Shown in pieces: positions 18,010-25,889 of a stretch of DNA of 64,000 bases; position 1 is the first letter of the stretch; each line of letters begins with the position of its first letter. The DNA lies in assembly GCA_963823505.1 (NCBI GenBank), contig CAWGLY010000006.1, positions 509,312-573,311 of the forward strand. The letters are read 5' to 3'. Position numbers and translations under genes: made by a program. Below the pieces are notes generated by a model. That model had not been told where the DNA came from. It made no database searches and saw nothing but the letters and a program-made list of their open reading frames with translations. Source of the stretch: DATHZQ01 sp963823505. Lineage in GTDB: Bacteria > Actinomycetota > Acidimicrobiia > Spongiisociales > UBA5794.

Positions 18010-19337
18010 CAGCCGGACAGCTGCTCGACCTCGGCAATCGCTTGCGGCAGGGCGATCACGATCAGCCGGTCGCCCACTTCGACCCTCGTGTCACCCTTGG
18101 GCACCACCACCTCGTCGCCGCGGATCAGTCCGCCGACGATCATTTCATGGGGCAGGTGCAGCGAACGAAGGTCGCGACCCGCTGCAGGACTGGACAGGCC
18201 GACCTCGACCTCGAGGGCCTCTGCATCGGAATCCTGGAACGTCACCACTGTGTGGATGCGGCCCCGCCGCACGAACCGGAGAATCTGGGAGGCGGCGGAG
18301 AGCCGGCTCGACACACCCGCGTCGATGCCGACACCGGCGAGGAGGCGCACCAGATCCATCCGGTGAAAACGCGCGACCACGGTCGGCACTCCAATGGCCT
18401 TGGCAACCAGACAGCCGAGGATGTTGACCTCGTCCCAGCCGGTGAGGGCCAGCACGACGTCGGCGGTGTCGACGCCCTCCGCTTGCAGGAGCCGCGGGCT
18501 GGTGGGATCTCCACAGATCCCGGTGACCTTGGGATTGTCGGTCGCAATCTGGCGCACCCGAGCGGGGTCCTGGTCGACCAGAATCGTCTGAATCCCTGCG
18601 CTGCATAGCGTCTGGGCGGTGAGCTCGGCGAGCCGGGTGCCACCCAGGATCGCCACCTTGTCTGCGGGTGCTTCGCTGATCCCGAGCAACCGGAACGGTT
18701 CGTCCGTGTTGTCGGTCTCCGTCATGAACAGGACGTGATCACCTGCAAGGACCTGGGTCGAGCCGCGTGCAATGACGGTCTCCCCGTCGCGGATCACTGC
18801 GACCACCAACCACGACCACGACGTGACCTGTTCCCGCAGTTGCGCAAGCGTCAGGCCGGCAACCGGGGCGTCGGGCGCAATGTAGCCGCCGATCAGGTCG
18901 AGGTGACCGTCGGCGAACTCGATCAGCTCGGACACTCCCCGCTGCTGCACCAGCAACAGAAGCTCCTTGGCGGTGGCTTCGGACGGGTCGATGAGCAGGT
19001 CGACGCCGAGGTTCTCGGCTTCATCCCTGAGCTGAGGGTCCTCAACCCTGGCGATCCGGCGGGGAGACCCCAAACGGGTCGCCGCGTGTGCGGCGAGGAC
19101 GTTCACGGCATCGGACGAGCTGACCGCGATGAAGAGGTCGGCTTTCTCGACACCTGCGGCGTCCAGGGCGTCGAGGCTCGCCCCGTTGCCGTGAATCACG
19201 AGGCAGTCGATCTGGTCCTGGACTTCGGCGGCCCGCACGGCGTCTGCCTCGATCATCACCACGTCCTGGCCCTCGAGAGACAGGCGCTCGGCGAGATACG
19301 AGCCAACCGCTCCGGCCCCCACGATCACCACTCGCAT
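18009..19337 (-). CDS. trkA: Full-length TrkA with two RCK units
   Basis: 442 aa with two tandem RCK units. The first has VIVGAGAVGSYLAERL near residue 4 and CLVIHGNGASLDAL. The second has KVAILGGTRLAELTA, where the GxGxxG is degenerate (GGTRLA), and GICGDPTSP. RCK-C domains follow each, ending VPKGDTRVEVGDRLIVIAL. The length matches E. coli TrkA (458 aa). The start at 19337 is set by the GAGAVG motif; the much longer open frame upstream is antisense to the LCP gene and not coding. It is first in the cluster and divergent from the LCP gene, with a 115-bp promoter gap. Confidence 0.93.
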   Translation of the reverse strand: MRVVIVGAGAVGSYLAERLSLEGQDVVMIEADAVRAAEVQDQIDCLVIHGNGASLDALDAAGVEKADLFIAVSSSDAVNVLAAHAATRLGSPRRIARVEDPQLRDEAENLGVDLLIDPSEATAKELLLLVQQRGVSELIEFADGHLDLIGGYIAPDAPVAGLTLAQLREQVTSWSWLVVAVIRDGETVIARGSTQVLAGDHVLFMTETDNTDEPFRLLGISEAPADKVAILGGTRLAELTAQTLCSAGIQTILVDQDPARVRQIATDNPKVTGICGDPTSPRLLQAEGVDTADVVLALTGWDEVNILGCLVAKAIGVPTVVARFHRMDLVRLLAGVGIDAGVSSRLSAASQILRFVRRGRIHTVVTFQDSDAEALEVEVGLSSPAAGRDLRSLHLPHEMIVGGLIRGDEVVVPKGDTRVEVGDRLIVIALPQAIAEVEQLSG

Positions 19338-19452
19338 GTGTTGTCCTTGCTCGACACCGGCCCCGGCGGCCCGCAGCGTACCGGGAGCCCGTCCCGTAAC
19401 GCTATCGCACCGACGATGGCAGAGATCCGCAACGTCGTTAGCATCCTCCGCC

Positions 19453-20646
19453 GTGCCAAGACGATCCGTTCTTCTCGCCCTTGCCATCCTCATGGTCGCG
19501 GCCGCCTGCTCAGGCGCCGAAGCAAAGCCTGCCGAGGACCTGGTCGTACCCACGACGACGACGACCACGACGACGACCACCACCACGACGACACCGCCGC
19601 CTGAGGTCGTGACCCTCACCGGCGACCTGCCACGGGGCATGCTGCGGCAGGCCGAGATGCTGTACAGCCATCTGCTCGACGATGAGAACCCCGCACCGCG
19701 GGGTGCTGCTCCCGAGCTGCTCGCCCATCTGGCCGGCGTAACCCCGGCGCCGGGAGCCTTCGAAGCCGGCGGGTCGACCGCCAAACTCACCAGCGGCGAC
19801 CGAGTTGGCGTTGTGACGGTCGGTGACGACGCCCTCTTCATGGCCGACACCGGCAATGGCTGGCACACCGTCGGTGCGGCTATCGAGGGTGCCGAGCCGT
19901 GGCTCGGTGCGACGTCACCTCGCAAGCTCCTCGTCCTCGGCTCCGATGCCCGAGTCGGCGAGGACCAGCTCCGACTCCGTGCCGACAGCGTCCACGTGCT
20001 GACCATGGTCCCGGCAACCGGACAGGGGGCTTTCCTCGGCTTCCCAAGAGACAGCTGGGTGCGGGGTTCGAAGCTGACGGACCTCATGCCGCTGGGGGGC
20101 CCGGACTTCATGGTCGAAGTCATCGGCGAGCTGTCAGGGCTCGAGCTGGAGGGTTGGGTCGCCGTCGGGTTCGAGGGATTCCTCGGTTTGATGGAGGAGC
20201 TCGGTTCGTTGGAGATCGATCTCCCCGCCGCGATGAGGAGCGGCAACAACTGGTCCAACTACCCCGCCGGCTTCCAGGTCCTCACCCCCCAGCTCGCCCT
20301 CCGCCTCGCCCGGATCCGCAAAGGCCTGCCGCGAGGAGACTTCGACCGCTCGTTCAATCAGGGGCTCGTCGCTCATGCTGCCATGACGATGATCCAGGAC
20401 CTTGGCGTCGAGCAGCTTCCCCGCTGGGTCGCAGCCTACGACGAGCACGGCTTCACCAACCTCGACACGGAGGCCTTGCTGACGTTTGCGGCCACGACCT
20501 ATGTCTCGTCACCGGAGCTGCTCGAGAACCTGGTGGTCCCTGGCGGCACTGGAACGGTGGGGGCGGCTTCCGTGGTCTTCATCTCGGATTCGGCCGAGGC
20601 CATCTTCCGCGACCTCGACGACGGAATCCTCGATGAGCAGGACTAG
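19453..20646 (+). CDS. LCP (LytR-CpsA-Psr) family lipoprotein
   Basis: 397 aa. The signal peptide ends in the lipobox-like VAAACSG (start GTG at 19453). A run of 14 threonines encoded by ACG/ACC triplets forms the linker, then comes the LCP domain. Family features are LLVLGSDAR, RADSVHVLTMVP and FLGFPRDSW, which hold the Asp/Arg residues that bind the pyrophosphate head group, and later LTPQLALRLARIRKG. LCP enzymes attach polyisoprenyl-linked glycopolymers to peptidoglycan outside the membrane. The lipoprotein form and Thr linker are unusual, since most LCP proteins are anchored by a TM helix. Monocistronic by position. Confidence 0.85.
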   Translation: MPRRSVLLALAILMVAAACSGAEAKPAEDLVVPTTTTTTTTTTTTTTPPPEVVTLTGDLPRGMLRQAEMLYSHLLDDENPAPRGAAPELLAHLAGVTPAPGAFEAGGSTAKLTSGDRVGVVTVGDDALFMADTGNGWHTVGAAIEGAEPWLGATSPRKLLVLGSDARVGEDQLRLRADSVHVLTMVPATGQGAFLGFPRDSWVRGSKLTDLMPLGGPDFMVEVIGELSGLELEGWVAVGFEGFLGLMEELGSLEIDLPAAMRSGNNWSNYPAGFQVLTPQLALRLARIRKGLPRGDFDRSFNQGLVAHAAMTMIQDLGVEQLPRWVAAYDEHGFTNLDTEALLTFAATTYVSSPELLENLVVPGGTGTVGAASVVFISDSAEAIFRDLDDGILDEQD

Positions 20647-20716
20647 CGAGACGGGTGGAGCGTCGTCGACGCGTCGTGGACCAGCTCGGCGGGAGCGGTT
20701 GCAGTAGGTTGGTCGC

Positions 20717-21073
20717 ATGGCACATCTCCTCCTCGGCCACTGCAAGGTGGCCATGCACCAGATGCAGGACTTCACCACGCGCATCCAGAACTGGGAACTG
20801 GACGTCATCGGGACGCCGAGCGCCCCGGACTTTCACGGCGTGTTCCTCGAGCGCGACAACCCAAGTGCGGTGGTGATCGAGTTGCGCTTCCCGTCTCGCG
20901 AGGCTGCAGACGCCTGCATCGCCGCCGGCCACATCGAGCGACTCCGGCGGGAAGTCATGGAGTGCACCAAGCTCGATCCGGCGGGGTTCACCCGCTACGA
21001 CCTCTTCTACAGCGCTTCCCGCGACGGCGAACGCACCATCTTCGGCGAAGCCGCCCGCATGCCCGACGCCTGA
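20717..21073 (+). CDS. Small conserved-looking protein, possibly dimeric alpha-beta barrel
   Basis: 118 aa, soluble. The pattern of an N-terminal strand (HLLLGHCKVA), a central VVIELRFPSREAADACIAAG segment and a final strand is consistent with a ferredoxin-like or ABM-type dimeric alpha-beta barrel. No catalytic motif was identified. It lies 70 bp downstream of the LCP gene and converges with the Tad locus. Function unknown. Confidence 0.6.
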   Translation: MAHLLLGHCKVAMHQMQDFTTRIQNWELDVIGTPSAPDFHGVFLERDNPSAVVIELRFPSREAADACIAAGHIERLRREVMECTKLDPAGFTRYDLFYSASRDGERTIFGEAARMPDA

Positions 21074-21083
21074 AGGCGCGTCG

Positions 21084-21473
21084 CTACGAACCCGGAAGTG
21101 CCGTTGGGGTGAATTCGGCTCGGCTGGATGCCGGGACGGCGTGAGTGCCGAACAGCATCGTGTGGGCGGGCATCACCACGACAACCGCGACTTCCCGCGA
21201 CCGCCAGGTGCGATCCAACGGACAAACGCAGCTCACCAGCGCTCCCCCGTTGGCTGTGGCAAACCGGGCTGCCTCCGCCGCCGGGGACCCCACCGCCCCA
21301 AACGGAGCGAACGTGACCGGCGCCGCCGCCAGCGCAGCAGCGTCGGCGGCCGCGGAGGCTGCGGCCCTGGCCCTGAGATAGACCCCAACGTCCCCGACGA
21401 TGGCACCAACTAGGACCGCGACCAGGACAAGACCGGCGACCATGACCGATGCGGACGCCCGTTCGTGATTCAC
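21084..21473 (-). CDS. TadE/TadG-like protein (Rv3654c type)
   Basis: 129 aa. An N-terminal hydrophobic helix (ASVMVAGLVLVAVLVGAIVGDVGVYL) is followed by Ala-rich sequence (ARAAASAAADAAALAAA) and a small secreted domain with two cysteines (VSCVCP). This matches the TadE-like proteins of the actinobacterial helicase/secretion neighbourhood, of which Mycobacterium Rv3654c is the model. It is the last gene of the Tad cluster and overlaps the TadE gene by 4 bp (21470-21473). It is probably a minor pseudopilin of a Flp-type pilus. Confidence 0.8.
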   Translation of the reverse strand: MNHERASASVMVAGLVLVAVLVGAIVGDVGVYLRARAAASAAADAAALAAAPVTFAPFGAVGSPAAEAARFATANGGALVSCVCPLDRTWRSREVAVVVVMPAHTMLFGTHAVPASSRAEFTPTALPGS

Positions 21474-21844
21474 TGCTCCACTCGCATCACCGCCTTGCCG
21501 TGGAGATCGACGCTGACACCGCCGAACAGTCCGGGGGCGAGCCGGTGCGGCAACGTGATCTCGACCTCGGCCTGCGCCCCGACGACATGGGGTCGCCTGA
21601 CCGTGATCCGAGCGTTGCCTGCCAAAGCCCCCAGCACGCCACTGGCTGCGGCGACCGCACGGGCCGGGTCGGGGCTGGTGGCCGCCTCCCTCGCCCCCTC
21701 CCGTGCCGCATTGACGACCTCGAGCTGGGCCCTGGCAACGACGGCGACTTCGGCAACTGCCAGCAGGAGGAGCACGATGACCGGGATGGCGAGTGCCAGT
21801 TCGACGGCAACACTCCCTGACTCGTCGCGGGGCCGGCGGGTCAC
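21470..21844 (-). CDS. TadE-family pilus assembly protein
   Basis: 124 aa. The start is GTG at 21844, overlapping the pilin stop (GTGTGA). ESGSVAVELALAIPVIVLLLLAVAEV, with a glutamate at +5-like position of the processing site, is the TadE/TadF prepilin signature. The rest is a small soluble domain ending LHGKAVMRVEQ. It is expected to be inserted in the membrane, cleaved by a TadV-type prepilin peptidase and built into the Flp pilus as a minor pilin. No peptidase gene is in the window. Confidence 0.85.
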   Translation of the reverse strand: MTRRPRDESGSVAVELALAIPVIVLLLLAVAEVAVVARAQLEVVNAAREGAREAATSPDPARAVAAASGVLGALAGNARITVRRPHVVGAQAEVEITLPHRLAPGLFGGVSVDLHGKAVMRVEQ

Positions 21845-22008
21845 ACGTACGACGTGACCTTGGCCATGACGGCGTCGAACAGGCTCGACAGCGTCCCTGT
21901 GGACGTCGCCCAGAGGATCAGGGCCAATGCGATTGCTGCTGCCGCCACGATGACCAGCGCATATTCCGCCGTCGCCTGGCCGAGTTCGTTGTTGGGTCGA
22001 TGTTCCAT
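21841..22008 (-). CDS. Flp/DUF4244-type major pilin, 55 aa
   Basis: Short gene read from the sequence. A strong Shine-Dalgarno GAGGAG lies 8 bases upstream of ATG at 22008. The peptide MEHRPNNELGQATAEYALVI continues as a hydrophobic helix (VAAAAIALALILW) and ends AKVTSYV. The G-QATAEYAL block is the Flp prepilin cleavage motif with the Glu at +5. It corresponds in place and size to Rv3656c (DUF4244) in Mycobacterium. Its stop overlaps the TadE start by two bases. It is likely the structural subunit of the pilus. Confidence 0.85.
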   Translation of the reverse strand: MEHRPNNELGQATAEYALVIVAAAAIALALILWATSTGTLSSLFDAVMAKVTSYV

Positions 22009-22059
22009 GGTGGTTCTCCTCGTGTGGGATGCCGGGAACCGTCCGGCTACGGGAGGAAG

Positions 22060-22674
22060 TCACAGTGCAAACCGTTCAAAGGCGCCCACCAGCGCCGGGG
22101 CCACGGTGAGCAGCACAAAGCCGGGCAAGATCAGCAACGCCAGCGGGATCACCAGCTTGACCGGAAGCCGCTGGGCGGCGAGAAGCCGCTCGTGGCGAGC
22201 GCGGGCATCCTGCTCGCTCACGAATGCCTGGACGGCAGCAGCCACCGGCGCGCCGGTGGACATCGCGCGGGCCACTGCCAGATAGAGCCCGCTCGCCGCG
22301 CCATCGGATCCGGCCAGCGCCAGCCCTACTCCGCTGGTCCGCGCCCGCCGCACCAGGCTGGTGACCTCCTGCCGCAGCGGACCGCCGAGGCGGCTGGCGG
22401 CCTGACTCAAGGATGCGGGAAAGGGAAGCCCGGCGGTCAGCCCGAGAAGCGCCAGCTCCCCGAGCAACGACAGCTCCTCGGAGGTGACTTCCGTCACGCC
22501 CCGCCGCTTCCGCACCTGCCTCAGCAGCCGGCCTGACAACCCGGCAATCAACACCAAAGCGGCGAGCGGCACGCTGACCGCAGCGATAGCGGCAATCGCC
22601 AACCAGTGCCGCCGGCCCGCTGGCACGGCGTGCCACCCGCCGACGGCTCCAAAGATCACGGCCAGCCGGATCAT
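22060..22674 (-). CDS. tadC: TadC-like type II secretion F-domain protein
   Basis: 204 aa inner-membrane platform protein. The T2SSF domain is visible as LSLLGELALLGLTAGLPFPAS and the following amphipathic helices. TM helices are near residues 17-50 and at the C-terminus (LVIPLALLILPGFVLLTVAPAL). The start MIRLAVIFGAVGG at 22674 overlaps tadB by 4 bp. It is shorter than typical TadC (about 300 aa), as in Rv3657c. It works with TadB as the pilus assembly platform driven by the TadA ATPase. Confidence 0.85.
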   Translation of the reverse strand: MIRLAVIFGAVGGWHAVPAGRRHWLAIAAIAAVSVPLAALVLIAGLSGRLLRQVRKRRGVTEVTSEELSLLGELALLGLTAGLPFPASLSQAASRLGGPLRQEVTSLVRRARTSGVGLALAGSDGAASGLYLAVARAMSTGAPVAAAVQAFVSEQDARARHERLLAAQRLPVKLVIPLALLILPGFVLLTVAPALVGAFERFAL

Positions 22675-23342
22675 CGGGAAGCTCCTCCCGACAGCACAGC
22701 GACGGAGCCCACGCCGAGGCCCAGCAGCAGCACACCGACCGTGACGGCCGCAACGCCAACCGGACCCGCTGCAATCAGCAACTGCAGCCGGCCGGACCAC
22801 CACCCAAACCCGAGAGCAAGCACCGGCAGGCTGCCGACGACCCACGCCGACAGTCGCGCTTGCGCCGACGCTGCGCGGAACTGCCGTCGCGCATCCGCCT
22901 GATCCACAGCCCGCAGCGCAAGCCGGTCGAACATCTGGGCGGCGCGCCCTCCCGACTCCGCAGCCAGTTGCACGGCAGGAACCACCAGCTTCGCAGTGAC
23001 GGGAAGCTGCGTTCGCAGGGTGCGAGCGATCCCCGGCATCGGTGCGCCGGCAACGGCCATCCTCTCAACGGCACCAAGATCCAGGTCGGGCACGCCGGCC
23101 GCGGCGTGGGCAAGCGCAGCACGCAGCGAGGCGCCACGACGCAGCTCGGCTGCAACCGCAGCCAGGTAGACCGCCTCGCGATGTGGCCCCCCGAGCCGTC
23201 GCTGTCGCAACGAGAACGCGGCCACAGCCGCAACTACGACAACGATGCCGATCGCCGGCCGCAAGGCCCCAACCGCCAGCAGCGTCACCACGGGCCACGG
23301 CACACCGCCGAGCACCGCCAGCGCCAGCAGCGCTGCCGTCAC
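22671..23342 (-). CDS. tadB: TadB-like type II secretion F-domain protein
   Basis: 223 aa. The start GTG at 23342 overlaps the tadA stop (GTGA). Early TM segments (ALLALAVLGGVPWPVVTLLAVGAL, AIGIVVVVAAVAAF) precede the F domain (YLAAVAAELRRGASLRAALAHAA ... LAAESGGRAAQMFDRLA), and two more TM segments close it. Membrane platform of the Flp pilus machine and partner of TadC. A frame open upstream of the chosen start overlaps tadA and is not used. Confidence 0.86.
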   Translation of the reverse strand: MTAALLALAVLGGVPWPVVTLLAVGALRPAIGIVVVVAAVAAFSLRQRRLGGPHREAVYLAAVAAELRRGASLRAALAHAAAGVPDLDLGAVERMAVAGAPMPGIARTLRTQLPVTAKLVVPAVQLAAESGGRAAQMFDRLALRAVDQADARRQFRAASAQARLSAWVVGSLPVLALGFGWWSGRLQLLIAAGPVGVAAVTVGVLLLGLGVGSVAVLSGGASR

Positions 23343-24436
23343 CACGCCCACACCTCCTCCAGCGCTTCGCTGCCGACCTCCGCGATCGACGTGAGGCGGC
23401 GCTGCCCGCCGCGGCGTTGGACGTGAACGACGAGATCGAGCGCCGACCAGAGCTGACGGCGAATCGTGTCCTCGCCGATACGCCCCGAGCCGGACATCGC
23501 AAGAGCCAGGAGACGCCACATGGCTTCCTCAGGGCCGTTGGCGTGCACGGTCGACATCGAGCCGTCGTGGCCGGTGTTGATGGCCTGCACCATGTCCAGC
23601 GCCTCGGGACCCCTGACCTCGCCGACGATGATCCGATCCGGTCGCAGCCGCAACGCATGGCGCACGAGGGTGCGCAGCGTGATCTCGCCGGCGCCCTCGG
23701 CGTTGGGCGGCCTGCCTTCGAGGCGAACGATGTGGCCGCTCAGCTCGAGTTCTGCTGCATCCTCGATCGTCACGACACGCTCCCCAGCCGGAATCTCCTT
23801 GGAGAGCACGTTGAGCAAGGTCGTCTTGCCGGTCCCGGTGCCGCCCGCGATCAGGATGTTGCGCCGTTCGAGTACGGCGACCCGAAGCAGATCGGCAGCG
23901 TCGTCGTCGGCACCGCCGGCGGCGACCACCGCAGCGAGATCGGCAACTGCCTGGGTGAAGCGACGGATGGCGACGACGGGTCCATCGATGGATGCAGGCG
24001 GGATGACGGCATGCAGCCGGGACCCGTCGGCGAGGCGGGCGTCGACCGCGGGGCTCGTCCGGTCGATCCGCAGGCCGAGAGGCGTGATCACGCGCTCCAC
24101 CGCAGCAACGACCGCCGCCGCATCGGCATAGCGCACGGCGGTCCGCTCGAGAACCCCTGCCTTCTCGATCCACACCGAACCGTCACCGTTGACCAGCACG
24201 TCTGAGATCCCCTCGTCGCGGAGGAGCGGCTCGATGGGACCCATGCCCACCAGGGCGTCGGCAACGGCAACCTCGGTGCCCGGCTGGGCCAGCGGTGCTT
24301 CGGCCCACAGCAGACGGCGGGCGGCTTCCTCCAACGCACCGCGCTCGAGGGGGACGTCCGACGCCAGCAACAGCTCGACCAGCCTCTCGACTACAGCCAC
24401 GGCAGGCTCCACACCTTGGACCACGCCCGCAGCCAT
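23339..24436 (-). CDS. tadA: TadA/CpaF pilus assembly ATPase
   Basis: 365 aa cytoplasmic hexameric ATPase that powers pilus assembly. The N-terminal domain ends GIEPLL-like GPIEPLLRDEGISDVLVNG. The core has Walker A GGTGTGKTT (about 198-206), the Asp box VTIEDAAEL, Walker B-like RIIVGEVRGPEALDM and the His box NTGHDGSMSTVHAN. The start is uncertain: ATG at 24436 overlaps the upstream gene by 46 bp, while GTG codons at 24412 or 24400 would reduce the overlap. Order and content match Rv3659c. Confidence 0.93.
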   Translation of the reverse strand: MAAGVVQGVEPAVAVVERLVELLLASDVPLERGALEEAARRLLWAEAPLAQPGTEVAVADALVGMGPIEPLLRDEGISDVLVNGDGSVWIEKAGVLERTAVRYADAAAVVAAVERVITPLGLRIDRTSPAVDARLADGSRLHAVIPPASIDGPVVAIRRFTQAVADLAAVVAAGGADDDAADLLRVAVLERRNILIAGGTGTGKTTLLNVLSKEIPAGERVVTIEDAAELELSGHIVRLEGRPPNAEGAGEITLRTLVRHALRLRPDRIIVGEVRGPEALDMVQAINTGHDGSMSTVHANGPEEAMWRLLALAMSGSGRIGEDTIRRQLWSALDLVVHVQRRGGQRRLTSIAEVGSEALEEVWAW

Positions 24437-24981
24437 CGCGACGGGCTCGGTCGGCGACCCTCGAGCAGGATGGAAATGGTGGACGCCCGCACGCGGGGCA
24501 GGAGCACCCCATCAACCGGTTGTGACGGAGGCCAGGGCCCGCGCTGGAAGACGGCGGCACCCTCGTGGCCAAACAGGTGGACCGGGGTGAGAGGCAGCAC
24601 AGGCACCACACCGGGGCCCTGCGGTCGCGGGTAGGGCGGCAGCCGAAGAACGACAGCAGGCCAGCCTTCGATCAAGGCGTCGATCGTGTCCTGAGCCTCC
24701 TCGATCGCGACACCCCCGTTGGGCAGCACCGCAACGCCACGACGCTGCGGATGGAGATCGGCGTGACGGGGGCCCGCCGCCACCAACTGGGCCAGGCTGA
24801 CCTCACCCGGATACTCCGGTCCCCGAGCGTCCAGGTCGACGACCAGTGCCGTCCCCGCTGCGGAGGCGAGGGCGAGCGGGGCGACGGCGCCGAGGATCCC
24901 ATCCTCGGGCGACCACGTCTGGAGCACGGCCACGACAACACCTCCTCGCTCGGGACAACCGGACCGGGGAAGCTCCGCCAA
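24391..24981 (-). CDS. CpaE/Ssd-like protein lacking the P-loop
   Basis: 196 aa. Position directly before tadA and fragments such as ALVVDLDARGP, VAVLPNGG and the middle helix-strand pattern suggest a CpaE/MinD-like fold, as for Rv3660c (Ssd). The Walker A region is replaced by QTWSPEDGILGAVAP with no lysine, so ATP binding is not expected. The N-terminal receiver-like domain of Ssd is also absent. It probably acts as a scaffold or localisation factor for the Tad machine. Divergent from the HAD gene across a 105-bp gap. Confidence 0.6.
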   Translation of the reverse strand: MAELPRSGCPERGGVVVAVLQTWSPEDGILGAVAPLALASAAGTALVVDLDARGPEYPGEVSLAQLVAAGPRHADLHPQRRGVAVLPNGGVAIEEAQDTIDALIEGWPAVVLRLPPYPRPQGPGVVPVLPLTPVHLFGHEGAAVFQRGPWPPSQPVDGVLLPRVRASTISILLEGRRPSPSRWLRAWSKVWSLPWL

Positions 24982-25086
24982 CGTATGGGGTGGCTATGAC
25001 AGATTCAAGGGGTCTGCGCCGGCGGTGCGACAACAGGTCGATCGCACCCTCCGGCATACCGCTGCCAGCCCGTACACTCCAGGGTG

Positions 25087-25863
25087 ATGCAACAAGCCGC
25101 GTTCTTCGATCTCGACAAGACGGTCATCGCCAAGTCGTCGACGCTGGCGTTCGGCAAACCGTTCTACAAGGCCGGTTTCCTCGGACGGCGGACGTTGATG
25201 CGCATGGGTCTCGGCCAGATCATGTACGTCCTGTTCGGTGCAGACGAGGACACGCTGGAGCGCGCCCGCGACCAGATGCTCCAACTCACTGCCGGGTGGC
25301 ATCGAGCCGAGATCGAACAACTCGTCGAAGAAACCCTCGACGAGGTCGCCGACCCCCTCGTCTACGCAGAGGCCTTGTTCCTGATCGACGAGCACAAGCG
25401 CAACGGGCGGCGGGTGTTCCTCGTGTCGGCGAGTCCCGAGCAGATCGTCCGCCCCATCGGCCGCCACCTCGGCGTGACCGAGATCATCGCCACGCGGATC
25501 AAGACGGACTCGGCCGGGTTCTTTCTCCCCGAAGTGGAGCGATACGCCATGGGGACCGGGAAGTCGGACGCCATCCTCGAGCTGGCTCAACGTGAGGGCA
25601 TCGACCTCGACGGGTCCTACGCCTACTCGGATAGCACCACCGACCTGCCGATGATGGAGGTGGTCGGCAACCCTGTGGTCGTGAACCCCGAGAAAGAGCT
25701 GCGCAAGATCGCCGAGGAACGGGAGTGGCCGATCCTCGAGTTCCAGCGGCCGGTCAGCCTCGAGTCCGGCCTGACGAAGCGAGTCCCCCTCATCTCGGGG
25801 GCGACGATCGGTGCGGCACTGGTCGGTGCAGCAGCCGTGGCCGTCCTCAAACGCCGGGGCTGA
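25087..25863 (+). CDS. HAD-IB family hydrolase (Rv3661-like)
   Basis: About 258 aa. The HAD nucleophile motif AAFFDLDKTVIAKSS is at the N-terminus, motif II is FLVSASPEQI, and motifs III/IV are in YAYSDSTTDLPMM. These are typical of the SerB/CicA-like phosphatase group. The C-terminus has a hydrophobic helix (GATIGAALVGAAAVAVL) ending KRRG that may tether it to the membrane. A GTG at 25084 directly precedes the ATG. Its place, divergent from the Tad operon, is the same as Rv3661 in Mycobacterium, so a link to envelope lipid metabolism or the pilus is possible. Confidence 0.88.
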   Translation: MQQAAFFDLDKTVIAKSSTLAFGKPFYKAGFLGRRTLMRMGLGQIMYVLFGADEDTLERARDQMLQLTAGWHRAEIEQLVEETLDEVADPLVYAEALFLIDEHKRNGRRVFLVSASPEQIVRPIGRHLGVTEIIATRIKTDSAGFFLPEVERYAMGTGKSDAILELAQREGIDLDGSYAYSDSTTDLPMMEVVGNPVVVNPEKELRKIAEEREWPILEFQRPVSLESGLTKRVPLISGATIGAALVGAAAVAVLKRRG

Positions 25864-25889
25864 GCCGGCTCTCCGCCCCTCAGGGCCGT

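Noticed and set aside
19338..20258. Long N-terminal extension of the TrkA frame
   Set aside because: It is antisense to the LCP gene and has no RCK pattern; the GAGAVG start at 19337 is natural.
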